64,000 bases of DNA from Bugulina stolonifera. Taxonomy: Eukaryota; Bryozoa; Gymnolaemata; Cheilostomatida; Bugulidae. The stretch is taken from assembly GCA_935421135.1 (NCBI GenBank), contig OW285192.1, forward strand, positions 7,097,501 to 7,161,500, written 5' to 3'. The first letter of the stretch is position 1, and every line of letters begins with the position of its first letter. Below, piece after piece: positions 23,501 through 36,200 of this stretch. The translations under genes were made by a program, and so were the position numbers. The notes beneath the pieces were generated by a model. That model made no database searches. It was not told where the DNA came from and saw only the letters and a list, made by a program, of their open reading frames with translations.

Positions 23501-26490
23501 GCCATAAGCTGACAACCAGCGGCCTTGAGAAGGGCAGAAAGGCAGATGTCGTGGCGCAGATGCCAGCTCCAAAGAACCAGGATGAACTAAAGTCATTCCT
23601 CGGGTCTATACAGTTTTACCGCAAGTTTCTACCCAACCTTGCTGAGATTACGGAGCCACTCCATCAGTTGCTGCGAAAAGGAGTGGACTGGTGTTGGGAA
23701 GAGAGACAGCAGGCAAGTTATGAGAAGTTTAAGCAGCACTTGACAAATGATACAGTGCTCACCCACTTCAACCCAAACCTTCCAATAGGTATTGCCTGCG
23801 ATGCCTCTGAAACAGGCATCGGTGCGGTACTATTTCACAGATTTCCAGATGGCAGTGAGAGGCCAATCGAGAATGCCTCGAAAACACTTGATGACACACA
23901 GAGAAGATATGGACAAATACAGAAGGAAGCCTTGTCCATAGTTTATGGTCTGAAGAAGTTCTACCAGTACCTTTATGGACGGAGATTTATACTGGTAACA
24001 GACCACAAGCCTCTCCTAGCAATGTTTGGCTCTAAAAAGGGAGTCCCAGCATTGGCTGCCAACCGTCTCTCCAGATGGGCCCTCCAACTCAGCCAGTATG
24101 ACTACACTGCTGAGTACAGAGCAACCAGCAAACACGGAAACGCTGATGCTCTCAGTCGTCTACCTGTAGGCCCTGATGAAGGATTTGACGCCACCGAGTG
24201 TGATGAAGATGTGGACACTGTGCTGGCTGTCAGAACCATAGGCCAGCAAGTAACAACGAAAGGCTCTTCACTAGCCAAGGAACCCTCTAAGGATCCAGTT
24301 ATTTCTCAAGTCATGCGCTACACCATGGATGGTTGGCCTCTCAAGGACTTGAGGAAGGAGGGAAATGGAGAGACACTGGAATGTTTCAGACAAATTGCTG
24401 ATTCTTTGTCTGTTGTGGACAACTGCCTACTCTATGGGTCAAGGGTGGTCATTCCACAGAGTCTCCAAAGACAGACTCTGCAGCTGCTGCATACAGGCCA
24501 CTTTGGAATGCAACGAATGAAACAGTTGGCCAGATCAGCAGTTTATTGGCCAAGGATAGACAAGGACATCGAGGAGACAAGCCGGCAGTGTACAGACTGT
24601 GGCGAAAACCAAAGGCATCCACCCAAGTATCCAGTCCACCCCTGGATGATGCCTGAGAGACCCTGGAGTCGGCTACATGTTGACCACACAATCAACTTTA
24701 TGGGAAGCAACTACTTGGTGCTGGTCGATGCGTACTCCAAGTACCCATGTATAAGTAGGACCAACTCAACGACCACCAAGGTCACAACTGACATACTAGA
24801 GGAAGTCTTCGCCCATTTTGGCTACCCTCATACTATTGTCAGTGATAACGCCTCCACTTTCACGTCTGGAGAATTTCAAGAGTGGTGTGCACAACGTGGC
24901 ATTATGCACCTCACAGGGGCACCATACCACCCCGCTACAAACGGAGCAGCCGAAAGGCTAGTACAGAGTTTCAAGAACTCCCTAAAACGATCGAGATTAC
25001 CACCGAAAGAGGCACTTCAAGAGTTCCTGATGCAGTACCGGAAAACGCCTTTGTCAACAGGCCTCTCTCTCAGCCAACTACTGAATGGAAGGCAGATCAG
25101 GTGCACAATAGACACATTGCTTCCCCTGCCACCCTGGAACAAAAAGCACAAATGGACGTGCTAAAACCACCTGCCAAACCCATATGCCAGGTCATGGAGT
25201 ATGTAGAAGGAATGCCGGTCTGGGCATTATACTTCGGTCCTAAACAGCAGAACAAACCTAGATGGGTACCAGCAGTGGCTACAAAAAGGCTCGGTCCTAG
25301 AAGCGTTAATGTTAAAGTGGAGCCAAAAGGACCTGTATGGAGACGTCACGTAGAGCAGCTGAGACCAAGACATGCATCTCCCGAAGATGATGAGCCCGCA
25401 GAAACCATTTTGATTCCACCGACTGAAACTAACCATGAGATACCTGACGAAACACCTGTACCACCGCCATCCAAACGCCCAAACCCCAGATGGCCGACCA
25501 GTGGTTTCGATCGAAATAACCCTCGAAGATCCGAAAGGCTGAAGGCTAAGAGTGAAGCTAAAATGTGGCAATTCGGTTCTGTTAGAGAAGCCTTCAGCCT
25601 AGAGGGGAGGTGTGATATGGACACAAACATTAGTTTAGCATACCACACACGCTTACAGTAGAATAGTGTGATATGGACACAAACATTAGTATAGCATACC
25701 ACACACGCTTACAGTAGAATCTAGATGCTGCTAAACTTTGACTTAGAACTTTGAACCTAACCCTATCAATCAAATTGTGATAGCCTAGTTTTTCAGCAGA
25801 GTTGTTCATGTATTGCAAAGCAGTAGTTGTAATTTTTACTAGAGACAAATACAATAACAATTATATCAAGGATATAACACTTACTAGGTATATAGACGTC
25901 TCTAGATTGTTCTACCCGGCACTTATAATCTGAGTAAAGATCTGTGCTGGAAATACTGCTACCAACTCTCAGGCTATCAGTGTGGTGAAATATTTCACAG
26001 TATCTGGTGAAGTCGGAATTGATTCTGACATCCATCGTCCAATCAGACTTTAACTTTTCTGAGAATTACAAATACATATAGAGTCGATAACTAAATTAAG
26101 AAAGTAGTATAGTCAGTGCACTTCTACACAGACACGCACTCATTGACCCCTGTTTTCAACCAATCACAAGCCGGTATTTCCGATTTCAACCAATCACAGA
26201 AGAGCACAAAAATTTTGCACACGACCTTGCCAAGGTCACCCCAAAATCCCCCCTTTTGATTGGTCGAAAAAACATTTGCACACTTGACCCCGAACCCGGC
26301 CACGACCCCTTCCCTCCCTCCTTCCCGCCCCCTCCCCCGCCTCCCACTCCTCCCCCGCTCCCCGCCACCGCCCTCGTCCCGTCCGCGCCACCGCCGTCGC
26401 CGCCGCCGCCACCGCCGCCCTCACAGCCACCGTCGCCGCCGCCACCACCGCCCTCACCACCGCCGCCGCCACCGCCGCCACCACCGCCGC

Positions 26491-26521
<31 letters not shown>

Positions 26522-27937
26522 ACCGCCGCCGCCGCCGCCACCGCCGCCGCCGCCATCACCGTCATCACCGCCACCCCTCCTCCGCCGCCGCCCACCCTCC
26601 CCACCCCGCAACCCCCACTCACCCGAACGACCGATCGTTTGAGGCGGTCAAGCCGCGTCCGCCCACGTTGCGTGCGGCGCCGACCGTACACGTGGAGGCG
26701 ACGCCGGTGCCCCGTATCCACCGGGCCAAGCGACTAGGCAGCGGCCCGCCGCTTCTCCCGAGCCCTCCACTCGAAAAGCTTGTGATCTAAACGAGCGAAT
26801 TCGACTGCGCTTCTTCGCCTATAGCTCTCATTAGCGATAAGAAGAAGTACTACGGAAGGCTTGGTTTATGATGTGCATTGCATTGTTAATAAAGAAATGT
26901 GTAAAGTCTTGGCTATAAATACACTGATGGGAAGAAGGGTTGGTTCTATAATATACATTGTATTGACAACAAAGAACCGTGTGCATGTGTTAAGTCAGCA
27001 TATATAATGCATTAAATAAACTTTCCAAAGAAATGTGTAAAGTCTTGGCTATAAATATACTGATGGGAAGAAGGGTTGTTTCTATAATATACATTGTATT
27101 GACAACAAAGAACCATGTGCATGTGTTAAGTCAGCATATATAATGCATTAAATAAACTTTTCACAATGGTGACAATAGAATGAATAAAAGATTGTGTACA
27201 CGTGTTAAAACACAATTGAAAGAATAAAAGACACATATTTAAAAGAGTATGTCATATCTGTTATTAGCAAGGAAGTCTGTGTGCATGTGTTAAGACAGTG
27301 TATATTATACATTAGATAAACTTTTCACAATAGTAGCAATAGAATAAATAAAAGGTTGTGTGCATGTGTTAAGTCAGCATTATGTAATATATTAAATAAA
27401 CTTTTTACAATAGTAGCAATAGAATAAATAAAAGATTGAGTGTATGTGTTAAGTCAGCATTATGTAATACATTAAATACACTTTTTACAACACTAGCAAT
27501 AGAATGAATAAAAAAGCTACATATGTAAAGGAGTATGTCATAGCTATTGTTAGCAAGAAAAGTCTGTGTACATGTGTTAAGGGCAGCATATATAATACAT
27601 TAAATAAACTTTTCACAATAGTAGCAATAGAATAAATAAAGATTGTGTACACATGTTGAAATATCATTATAATATGATTTAAACACAATTGAAAGAATAA
27701 AAGACACATATGTAAAGGAGTATGTCATAGCTATTATAGCAAGAGACAGCTGTGTGCATGTGTTAAGTCAGCACATATAATACATTAAATAAACTTTTTA
27801 CAAAAGTAGCAATAGAATGTATAAAAGGATGTGTATAAGTGTTAGAATACCATTATATAATAATTTAAAAAATAATTTAAAAAAAATCCTCACTGATTTG
27901 CTATCACATAAAAGTAAATGCAGAGGGAATGAGACAC

Positions 27938-27978
<41 letters not shown>

Positions 27979-30900
27979 AGAAAGAGAGTGGGAGAAAAAA
28001 GAAAAAAAACTAAAGAAAAGATGATTAGAGCTTTTCTTCACTGACTCGAAGGTAAGCTTCAGCTTGTGCTATTACCTCTCTGTGATACCCATTCTTCTTG
28101 AGATGAAAAATGGCAGAGCGGTAATACTCAACTGCTCCAGAGAAAAAAGATGGGGGGAGTCTGCTTCGATCAACTAGTTCACTGACAGTCTCCTCTTCTA
28201 TGGGGGTAATAGTGGTGGGGGTATTAAGATTGAGTTCAGACGAACAAGAAGGAGATTGCAAGCTAAGTAGCTCTCTTCCAAAAGAAAGAGAGGGTGAAGC
28301 TAAAGAAAAGGAAGAAGTGGTAGTAGTAGAAGTAGTAATAAAAGTAGGTATTGAAAGACTAGTAATTGTATTATTAGACCTTCCAAGAGAAAAAGAGGGT
28401 GAATCTAAGAAAAAGAGTGGAGCAGGTGAAGAGGTGGGAGTAGAAGTAGGTATCGAAACAGTGGTAACTGTATCATCAGATCTTTCAGGAGAATGAGAGG
28501 GTGAATGTGAAGAAAAGAGTGGGGGAAAAGAAGCAGTAGAAGGAGTGGTAGTAATGGTAGTAGTAATAGTAGTAGTTGTAAGAGAAGAAGTAGAGGTGGT
28601 AATGTCTCCATTAGTAAGAGAGTTACTGATGGAAGAAGCATCTGAATCAAAATGATGGTGAGAAGGGAGAGGAAATTGTGAAGAGCACACCCCAGACTTT
28701 ACAGATCTTTCAGGAGAATGAGAGGGTGAATGTGAAGAAAAGAGTGGAGGAAAAGAAGTAGTAGAAGGAGTAGTAGTAATAGTAGTAGTTGTAAGAGAAG
28801 AAGTAGAGATGGTAATGTCTCCATTAGTAAGAGAGTTACTGATGGAAGAAGCATCTGAATCAAAATGATGGTGAGAAGGGAGAGGAAATTGTGAAGAGCA
28901 CACCCCAGACTTTAAAGAGAATGGAGTAGTAGACATCCCCTTAAAGAAGGGAGGGTATACTACCCCATCAACAGTTGTTGGAGTGTATGCGGGGATGAGT
29001 ATTTTGGAAGGTGGAGAGTGACCAGTGACCCTTTGCAAAAAGGATATGGTCTTTTTTAATGAATAGATATCTGTTAGAAAGCGTGTGTTGAAGGAGATGT
29101 GTCGGTGACAGGGCTTTCCATCAATATGATGATTAGATGGAAAGTTGTAGTGTCTATTCATCCCCTCATCATCTACTGTTATGTGATAGCAAAAACAGAT
29201 TCGGAGCAAAAAATGTTGTTGAATGTGGACACCTCGTCGGTGCCCAACATTCTTATTGCATAAAAAACAGGGGTCATCCGATTCAAATGGCTTTGTTAGT
29301 GACATCTCCAGTCTTCTTTTTGTCTCATCACTAACAAAGACATAGAATCTTAGACCCCCCTTACATATCGACTTTGCTCTGAGTCCTAAAAAAGAAAGAA
29401 AATAACAAGAATAAGTGAGAGAGAACATATGACTTACTTGTAAATCAGAAAAAAAAAAAAAAAAAAAAGATTCTAAATATACAAATAGATACTAAATCAT
29501 TCTTACCTATCTCGAAACCATCTACTCCCCCACATTGTTCAAATAAACCAATCTCTTCTTCCCCTAAATCTGTTTCTTTTTCATTCTATAATGTAAATAA
29601 AATGTGCAGAGACTAATTAACAAACTACATTAACATAGTTATTTGTAATATATGGTTTTTGAAGAATTTGATGAAAAAACTAGCACTCTAAGTACTAAGC
29701 AAGTCTACTAAAGCCTGTCTATTTACTCACATAAAGAGAAATACATCATCAACATAAGAAAGCCAGTTGTAATTTATGTTATATTTTTTCACATAAGAAA
29801 AGAAAAAAAAGTGTCTTATTGATAAAAATAATACATAAGAAAGAAAGTGCAATACTTATAATAAAAATATCACTAATCTTTAACATCTTAGACATGGTAA
29901 GAGACTTATAGAATTAGAGAAAATCATACTATGACTAATTAACATCTGGTTTTAAAAAGGAAGTAGTCTCTTTTGACATTCTAGACATGGTAAGAGGCTT
30001 ATAGTATAAAAAAGTACATCATCATTATGTGTAACTAACATGTACTTCTGCAGAAATGTCAGTAATCTCCTTTGACATCTTAGAAACCCAACACCATAGT
30101 GGATTGAAGGTGTAATGCATGTGTGAACAAATAAGATAATAGACTAACCATTTCTGGAGATGGGATTCTTTTCCTCGAGATTCGTCTTCTGTCTTCCGAG
30201 TCGTACGTAACCATATACTTCGTACCTTTTTTTGATGTTTTAATTTTTCTTATATATTTCTTTCTTTGATATTTAGATGTAGAAGCCTGTAAGTATATGT
30301 AGAGTAATAAACATATACCAAAGCATAAGTCAAGTAAACGGAACTACTAATGCAACATAGTTACTAAACAAAGAAAATAAGAATGAATAAAAATATATAG
30401 GAAACATGAGCATAGTGGTAGTGTACAAGTCAAGTATACAAAAATACTAATCCCTATAGTTATTGAGCAAGAGAATAAGAATACTGATAACAACTACTTT
30501 TAGAATGAATAGCATAGGCAAGTTAAATAACAAGTAATAATATATACTAAAGCCTTAACTGTGTGGATAAAACCACCAACTCACCATAGTCACTGGGGAA
30601 TAGAAACAAGAACAGATAAACAGAACATGTGTTAGCAAGAATTAATTTTGAAGTGAATAATCAGTATAAGACAGAAAAAAAAACCAAAAATACCACCCCT
30701 TACTTTTTATGTGTTTTTCAACCAATTGAGTCTTTCTGATGGTAAGCTCCTCCCAAACAGAGAGATAAATTACTCTTGTGTTAGTGCAGATCTATTTATT
30801 AGAATTAATCAGTTAGTCTTTTTAGCTTCAAGTTCATCCTAAGTAGTGTAATAAATCACTTTGGTGTAGACCTATTTATTAGAATTATTCAGTTAATCTT

Positions 30901-33207
30901 TTTAGCAACAAGTTCATCCCAAGTAGTGTAATAAATCACTTTAGTGCAGACCTATTCATTAGAATTATCCAGTTAATCTTTTTAGCAGCAAGTCCACCCC
31001 AAGTATTGTGATAGGCCACTTTAGTACAGTATAGTCTTGGATGTAGAGTATAGGCTACACTTGATAATATACTTCTTTGCTAGGATGTACAAGTATAGTC
31101 AGTACAAGTGGTAATAAACTGTTTTGATACTTATTACCCTACTAGTGGTATAACTACTCATATTGAAAATAAATCTCACCACTTATAAAGTTTCTAAGCT
31201 ATGGTCACACTAATTGTAGTATAGACAGAGCAGATCTCTACACACATGCTTTCATGTTGAGAGTCAAAACAGTTTAATATATAAGCTTACAAAGTTTCTA
31301 AGCCCTGGACATACCAAAGGAGAATTATACCACTACTAAAATATAATTAGCCCCACCTATTATTTTCCCCTTCTTCTTCTTCAATAATTCCATCCATTTG
31401 TGAGTCCGTTAAGCCCGCAAATAACTCTTCTTGGTTTTGGACTATTGTAGTAGTGTAGCTGTACAGTAGTGATGTGTTGAGACTGTGATCCCACTCTCCC
31501 TTTATACAACTGCTCATTTCTTGACTCCTCCCTTTTTTTATCCAATCCCAATGTGACCCGATGCACCCCGATGTGAATCCGAAGCCTCCCGATGTGAATC
31601 CGAAGCCTCCCGATGCACCCCGATGTGAATCCGAAGCCTCCCGATGCACCCCGATGTGAATCCGAAGCCTCCCGATGCATCCCGATGTTAATCCGAAGCT
31701 TCCCGATGCATCCCGATGTGATTCCGAAGCTTCCCGATGCATCCCGATGTGATTCCGAAGCTTCCCGATGCATCCCGATGTGATTCCGAAGCTTCCCGAT
31801 GCATCCCGATGTGAATCCGAAGCTTCCCGATGCATCCCGATGTGAATCCGAAGCTTCCCGATGCATCCCGATGTGATTCCGAAGCTTCCCGATGCATCCC
31901 GATGTGATTCCGAAGTTTCCCGATGCATCCCGATGTGAATTGACGCATCGGGACACATCGGGATGCATCGGGAAGCTTCGGAATCACATCGGGATGCATC
32001 GGGAAGCTTCGGGAAGCTTCGGAATCACATCGGGATGCATCGGGAAGCTTCGGATTCACATCGGGATGCATCGGGAAGCTTCGGAATCACATCGGGATGT
32101 ATCGGGAAGCTTCGGATTCACATCGGGATGCATCGGGAAGCTTCGGAATCACATCGGGATGCATCGGGAAGCTTCGGATTCACATCGGGATGGATCGGGA
32201 GGCTTCGGATTCACATCGGGGTGCATCGGGAGGCTTCGGATTCACATCGGGGTGGGGAAATGGTTAGACTCCGCCCACTGATTACTACTATTTAAGATAT
32301 GAGTTTCTCACTCTAGCAGTATGAATAATCAGTCTCTAGTCAACAGAGTGAGAGTAAACAGAGACAGCTACCTACTAGTCAGTGCCTGATCAGAGATGTC
32401 AACAAGTAGAACATAAGGTTAGTGTTAAATGGAGTAATTGGCAGCAATTGTGAAGTGTTTATTGTATAAAATGCTATCAAGCTAAAAAATAACTCACACC
32501 CTACTACTATATATTTTTATAGGGAGGCTAAACAATTTAATATATTACATAATGCTGACTTAACACATGCACACAACCTTTTATTTATTCTATTGCTACT
32601 ATTGTGAAAAGTTTATCTAATGTATAATAGATATGACATACTCTTTTATTCTTTCAATTGTGTTTTAACACGTGTACACAATCTTTTATCCATTCTATTG
32701 TCACCATTGCGAAAAGTTTATTTAATGTATTATATATGCTGACTTAACACATGTACATGGTTCTTTATTGTCAACACAATGTATATCATAGAACCAACCC
32801 TTCTTCCCATCAGTATATTTATAGCCAAGACTTTACACATTTCTTTATTAACAATGCAATGCACATTATAAACCAAGCCTTCCGTAGTACTTCTTCTTAT
32901 CGCTAATGAGAGCTGTAGGCGAAGCCGAATTCGCTCGTTTAGATCACAAGCTTTTCGAGTGGAGGGCTCGGGAGAAGCGGCGGGCCGCTGCCTAGTCGCT
33001 TGGCCCGGTGGATACGGGGCACCGGCGTCGCCTCCACGTGTACGGTCGGCGCCGCACGCAACGTGGGCGGACGCGGCTTGACCGCCTCAAACGATCGGTC
33101 GTTCGGGTGAGTGGGGGTTGCGGGGTGGGGAGGGTGGGCGGCGGCGGAGGAGGGGTGGCGGTGATGACGGTGATGGCGGCGGCGGCGGTGGCGGCGGCGG
33201 CGGCGGT

Positions 33208-33238
<31 letters not shown>

Positions 33239-36200
33239 GCGGCGGTGGTGGCGGCGGTGGCGGCGGCGGTGGTGAGGGCGGTGGTGGCGGCGGCGACGGT
33301 GGCTGTGAGGGCGGCGGTGGCGGCGGCGGCGACGGCGGTGGCGCGGACGGGACGAGGGCGGTGGCGGGGAGCGGGGGAGGAGTGGGAGGCGGGGGAGGGG
33401 GCGGGAAGGAGGGAGGGAAGGGGTCGTGGCCGGGTTCGGGGTCAAGTGTGCAAATGTTTTTTCGACCAATCAGAAGGGGGGATTTTGGGGTGACCTTGGC
33501 AAGGTCGTGTGCAAAATTTTTGTGCTCTTCTGTGATTGGTTGAAATCGGAAATACCGGCTTGTGATTGGTTGAAAACAGGGGTCAATGAGTGCGTGTCTG
33601 TGTAGAAGTGCACTGACTATACTACTTAAGAACATATGAATAGGACTGCAAGCAGTTGAATGCAGAAAATAAAAACAAGCGGACATTATGATGGATATTT
33701 GAGATCTGTGCCATTTGCCATAGAAAAGATTTTTGTCCGGGCTGTTTTAATTTACCCAGAAATAAGAAACTGGTTCAAGGTTCTGCCAGATAGCAAAGGT
33801 GATGCAACTGCTTCGTGAAAAGGAGCTTCACATAGTGATGCCATTTATACTTCATGTAGATGCTTTGATTTAGTTGAAACAGGAATATATCTCACAGATA
33901 GATGGTTTGCTGAAATGCTCTCCAGTTTGTAAAGCTCAATATACAACTGTATTATCATGTATTATCATCAGAAATCAAATGTATTAAATTGTCAATATTA
34001 TATGAGTTGCACAAACCATTTTCCTTATTATGTCAAGCTCGGATATCCTATCTCTTGAACTGGTTCACCAAGCTATGTAATTAACTTAGTACAGTTTAGT
34101 TGTTTACCTGGCCTGCAATACTCATGGAAGCATTGCTTTTGATACGGAGTAGAGCAATTGACACATGAATTGACAGAGCTCTCTGGAAGTTGAATCACAT
34201 CAAGATGAAGGTTGATTAGAGAGTTCTCACAGCAAGGATAGAAATCCGGTTGATGATAGACATGGAGACTGTCTGCAAACTATAACAAAAAATAAAACTG
34301 TAAATTATAAACTATAAAACTTATGTATATTTTCCATTCTTATTCTGGTGGAGAGTTTTAAAATAGTGCTCTAAGTTGAATATTTGAGTAGACTACATAA
34401 ATGATATGTTTTTGGATAAAAGATGTTTATTGTTGCAAAAACATTTTTTCATGGCACTGCATACCTATCATCAGACAACAATAATTGTATAAAAAAGCAC
34501 TAGGATATACATGTACATGAGGATAGAATATCGTAATTTTAGCAGCGCTTTTATTGCGCAAGTTTCATTTAGATGTTTTTTTAGAAATTAATTCCTCTTC
34601 CCTCTTCCTAGTAATAGAGAATAAAGTCGTTGAAAAACAAAATGTTTAAAATTAGAAAAAGCTTTCAAAAACCCAAGAAGTTCAAACAATATTTTTTATG
34701 TAGGATATTTTACAAATAGCATGTTTATTGGCCGCTCAATGACTTCTAGGATCTTAAAACATCTGACTGTTGCAGTGTGTTAGAATATTTACCTCAAACG
34801 ACATTTCGCAGAGAGAGACAACAGAGGAAGTAGCAGAGCCGGGAAGAATGATTGACAGTTTGAACAACCAATTATATCGTTTCCTAAACAAGACCGAGTC
34901 TGAATACATATCCAGTCTACTTATAGTGTACCCAGTAGAAATTACTCTCCCTAAAGCATGAATGAAAATGTTCTTGTGCGCATTTCTTACCTAATTCTAA
35001 TTATCCGACCATTGAGTCACATACATGTGCATTACACCAAAAATTATCAAACAATTAGCAAACAATGTACAAATACACAGATGAAGTAAATTTAAAGATC
35101 TTTGATGTGACTGCAACTGTTATAGTACTATGCATTGGCCCTGCCTGCATACATATATACATGTCTGCTAGTATCTAAGCATCTGTGGGTGGAAGTACGT
35201 ACAATAATAACAAATTCATAACAAAGTTCAAGTTGGCTCTATAGTACATGTACATTTACCAGCATAATTATTGACAAGGCGACAACAATACACTATGTAT
35301 CATATTGTATAACTTACTCAATCTCCTGACTACTGTCGTCTGTGAGTTGTTATTGGTTGTCTTGAGTTCTATACTATATGGAGAGGAAGTGTTACTAAAT
35401 GTGTATAGATGAATGCTTATTAGATTAGGATAGCCTGTGAACCTCAGTTGATACCTATTTCCATTCGATATACACTGTCAAAACAAGCATTATTGTTGGA
35501 TTTAAATAAGTTGCAATAATGCACTATCCATTGATGAACCTTTTTCACAACAAATGTGACTATTTACATGTATATCTGCATGTACTCGTAAGGATGTTCA
35601 TCTTCATGCATATGTGTGAATATTGTATGCTTGTATTATGGGTGTGAAAAGAAAATTGAAAAACTGCTGTAAAACCCTCACTAACCTACCTGAACCGGAC
35701 TAATGGGGTCATTATTAGTTACCCCGTCGGTCAGCAAGGTAGTGAGAGAACCTTGGGCTAACACCTCTGGTATTCTGCTAGCATAATCAGAGTACGCCAA
35801 TGTTACATTTATATCACAGATCTTCCAGCTTTCTACTGATGTGCATGTGGTACCAATTTCACAAAACTTTGTCCTGTGTACCAGATTAATATATTTCCCA
35901 ACCAAACCGTCTTTGACTGGGATATCTGGTAGAACGGAAGAAAATGACATTAGCATGACAATTTTTAAAACTTAGCTTGCTAACTGAAAAGTTCAAAGAT
36001 CTGAATAAATGCTTCGTTTTTGAATTTTGCTAAAACAGTACAGTCAAGTGTCTTTTAGTGTTTGATACCAAATTTTCAACTGCATGTCCTTTGTTCATTG
36101 GTTGCAATATCTCATATCTTTAATTATTGCAGACTAATAATATTTTTGAGAATGTTGATTTTTTTAATTTTTGTCATTCATTAGTCTAACCTCGTATCCT

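Larger units (their letters stand above)
21067..25879 (+). mobile_element. Ty3/gypsy LTR retrotransposon, nearly intact
   Basis: A 4.8 kb element has 267-bp LTRs that begin TG and end CA. They are flanked by the 5-bp duplication CTTAC (21062-21066 and 25880-25884). A purine run (agaggggagg) lies just before the 3' LTR as the polypurine tract, and sequence right after the 5' LTR (actggcggcgaggatggg) is the candidate primer site. Domain order gag, protease, RT, RNase H, integrase fits Ty3/gypsy, and the motifs resemble the K02A2.6-like group common in invertebrates. The LTRs differ at about three positions, so insertion is recent. It lies antisense in an intron of the modular gene. Confidence 0.95.
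26103..33626. mobile_element. 7.5 kb Polinton-like element with long terminal inverted repeats
   Basis: The element is bounded by a 6-bp duplication TAAGAA (26097-26102 and 33627-33632). It begins AGTAGTATAG and ends CTATACTACT. The inverted repeats extend about 1.1-1.3 kb (26103 to about 27420; about 32535 to 33626) and are near identical in their outer 700 bases. AG termini, 6-bp duplications and very long TIRs are hallmarks of Polintons/Mavericks. No protein-primed polymerase, integrase, protease, ATPase or capsid gene is seen, and full elements are usually 15-20 kb. A non-autonomous derivative with its own cargo is the best reading. It lies in intron 14 of the modular gene, 44 nt from exon 15. 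Confidence 0.7.

Noticed and set aside
25090..25164. Programmed -1 frameshift in the gypsy element
   Set aside because: The shift lies inside the integrase C-terminal part rather than at a gag/pol border, and I saw no clear slippery heptamer. A simple indel is more likely.
26186..26790. Proline-rich, Arg/His-rich, Gly-rich and Ala-rich frames in the Polinton-like TIRs
   Set aside because: They come from the CCG/CCA block, occur in several overlapping frames and are simply inverted in the other arm.
31347..32295. Open frames with repeated G-M-H-R-E-A-S units
   Set aside because: The 31-bp period is not a multiple of three and the frames occur on both strands and in both arms. They reflect the minisatellite.
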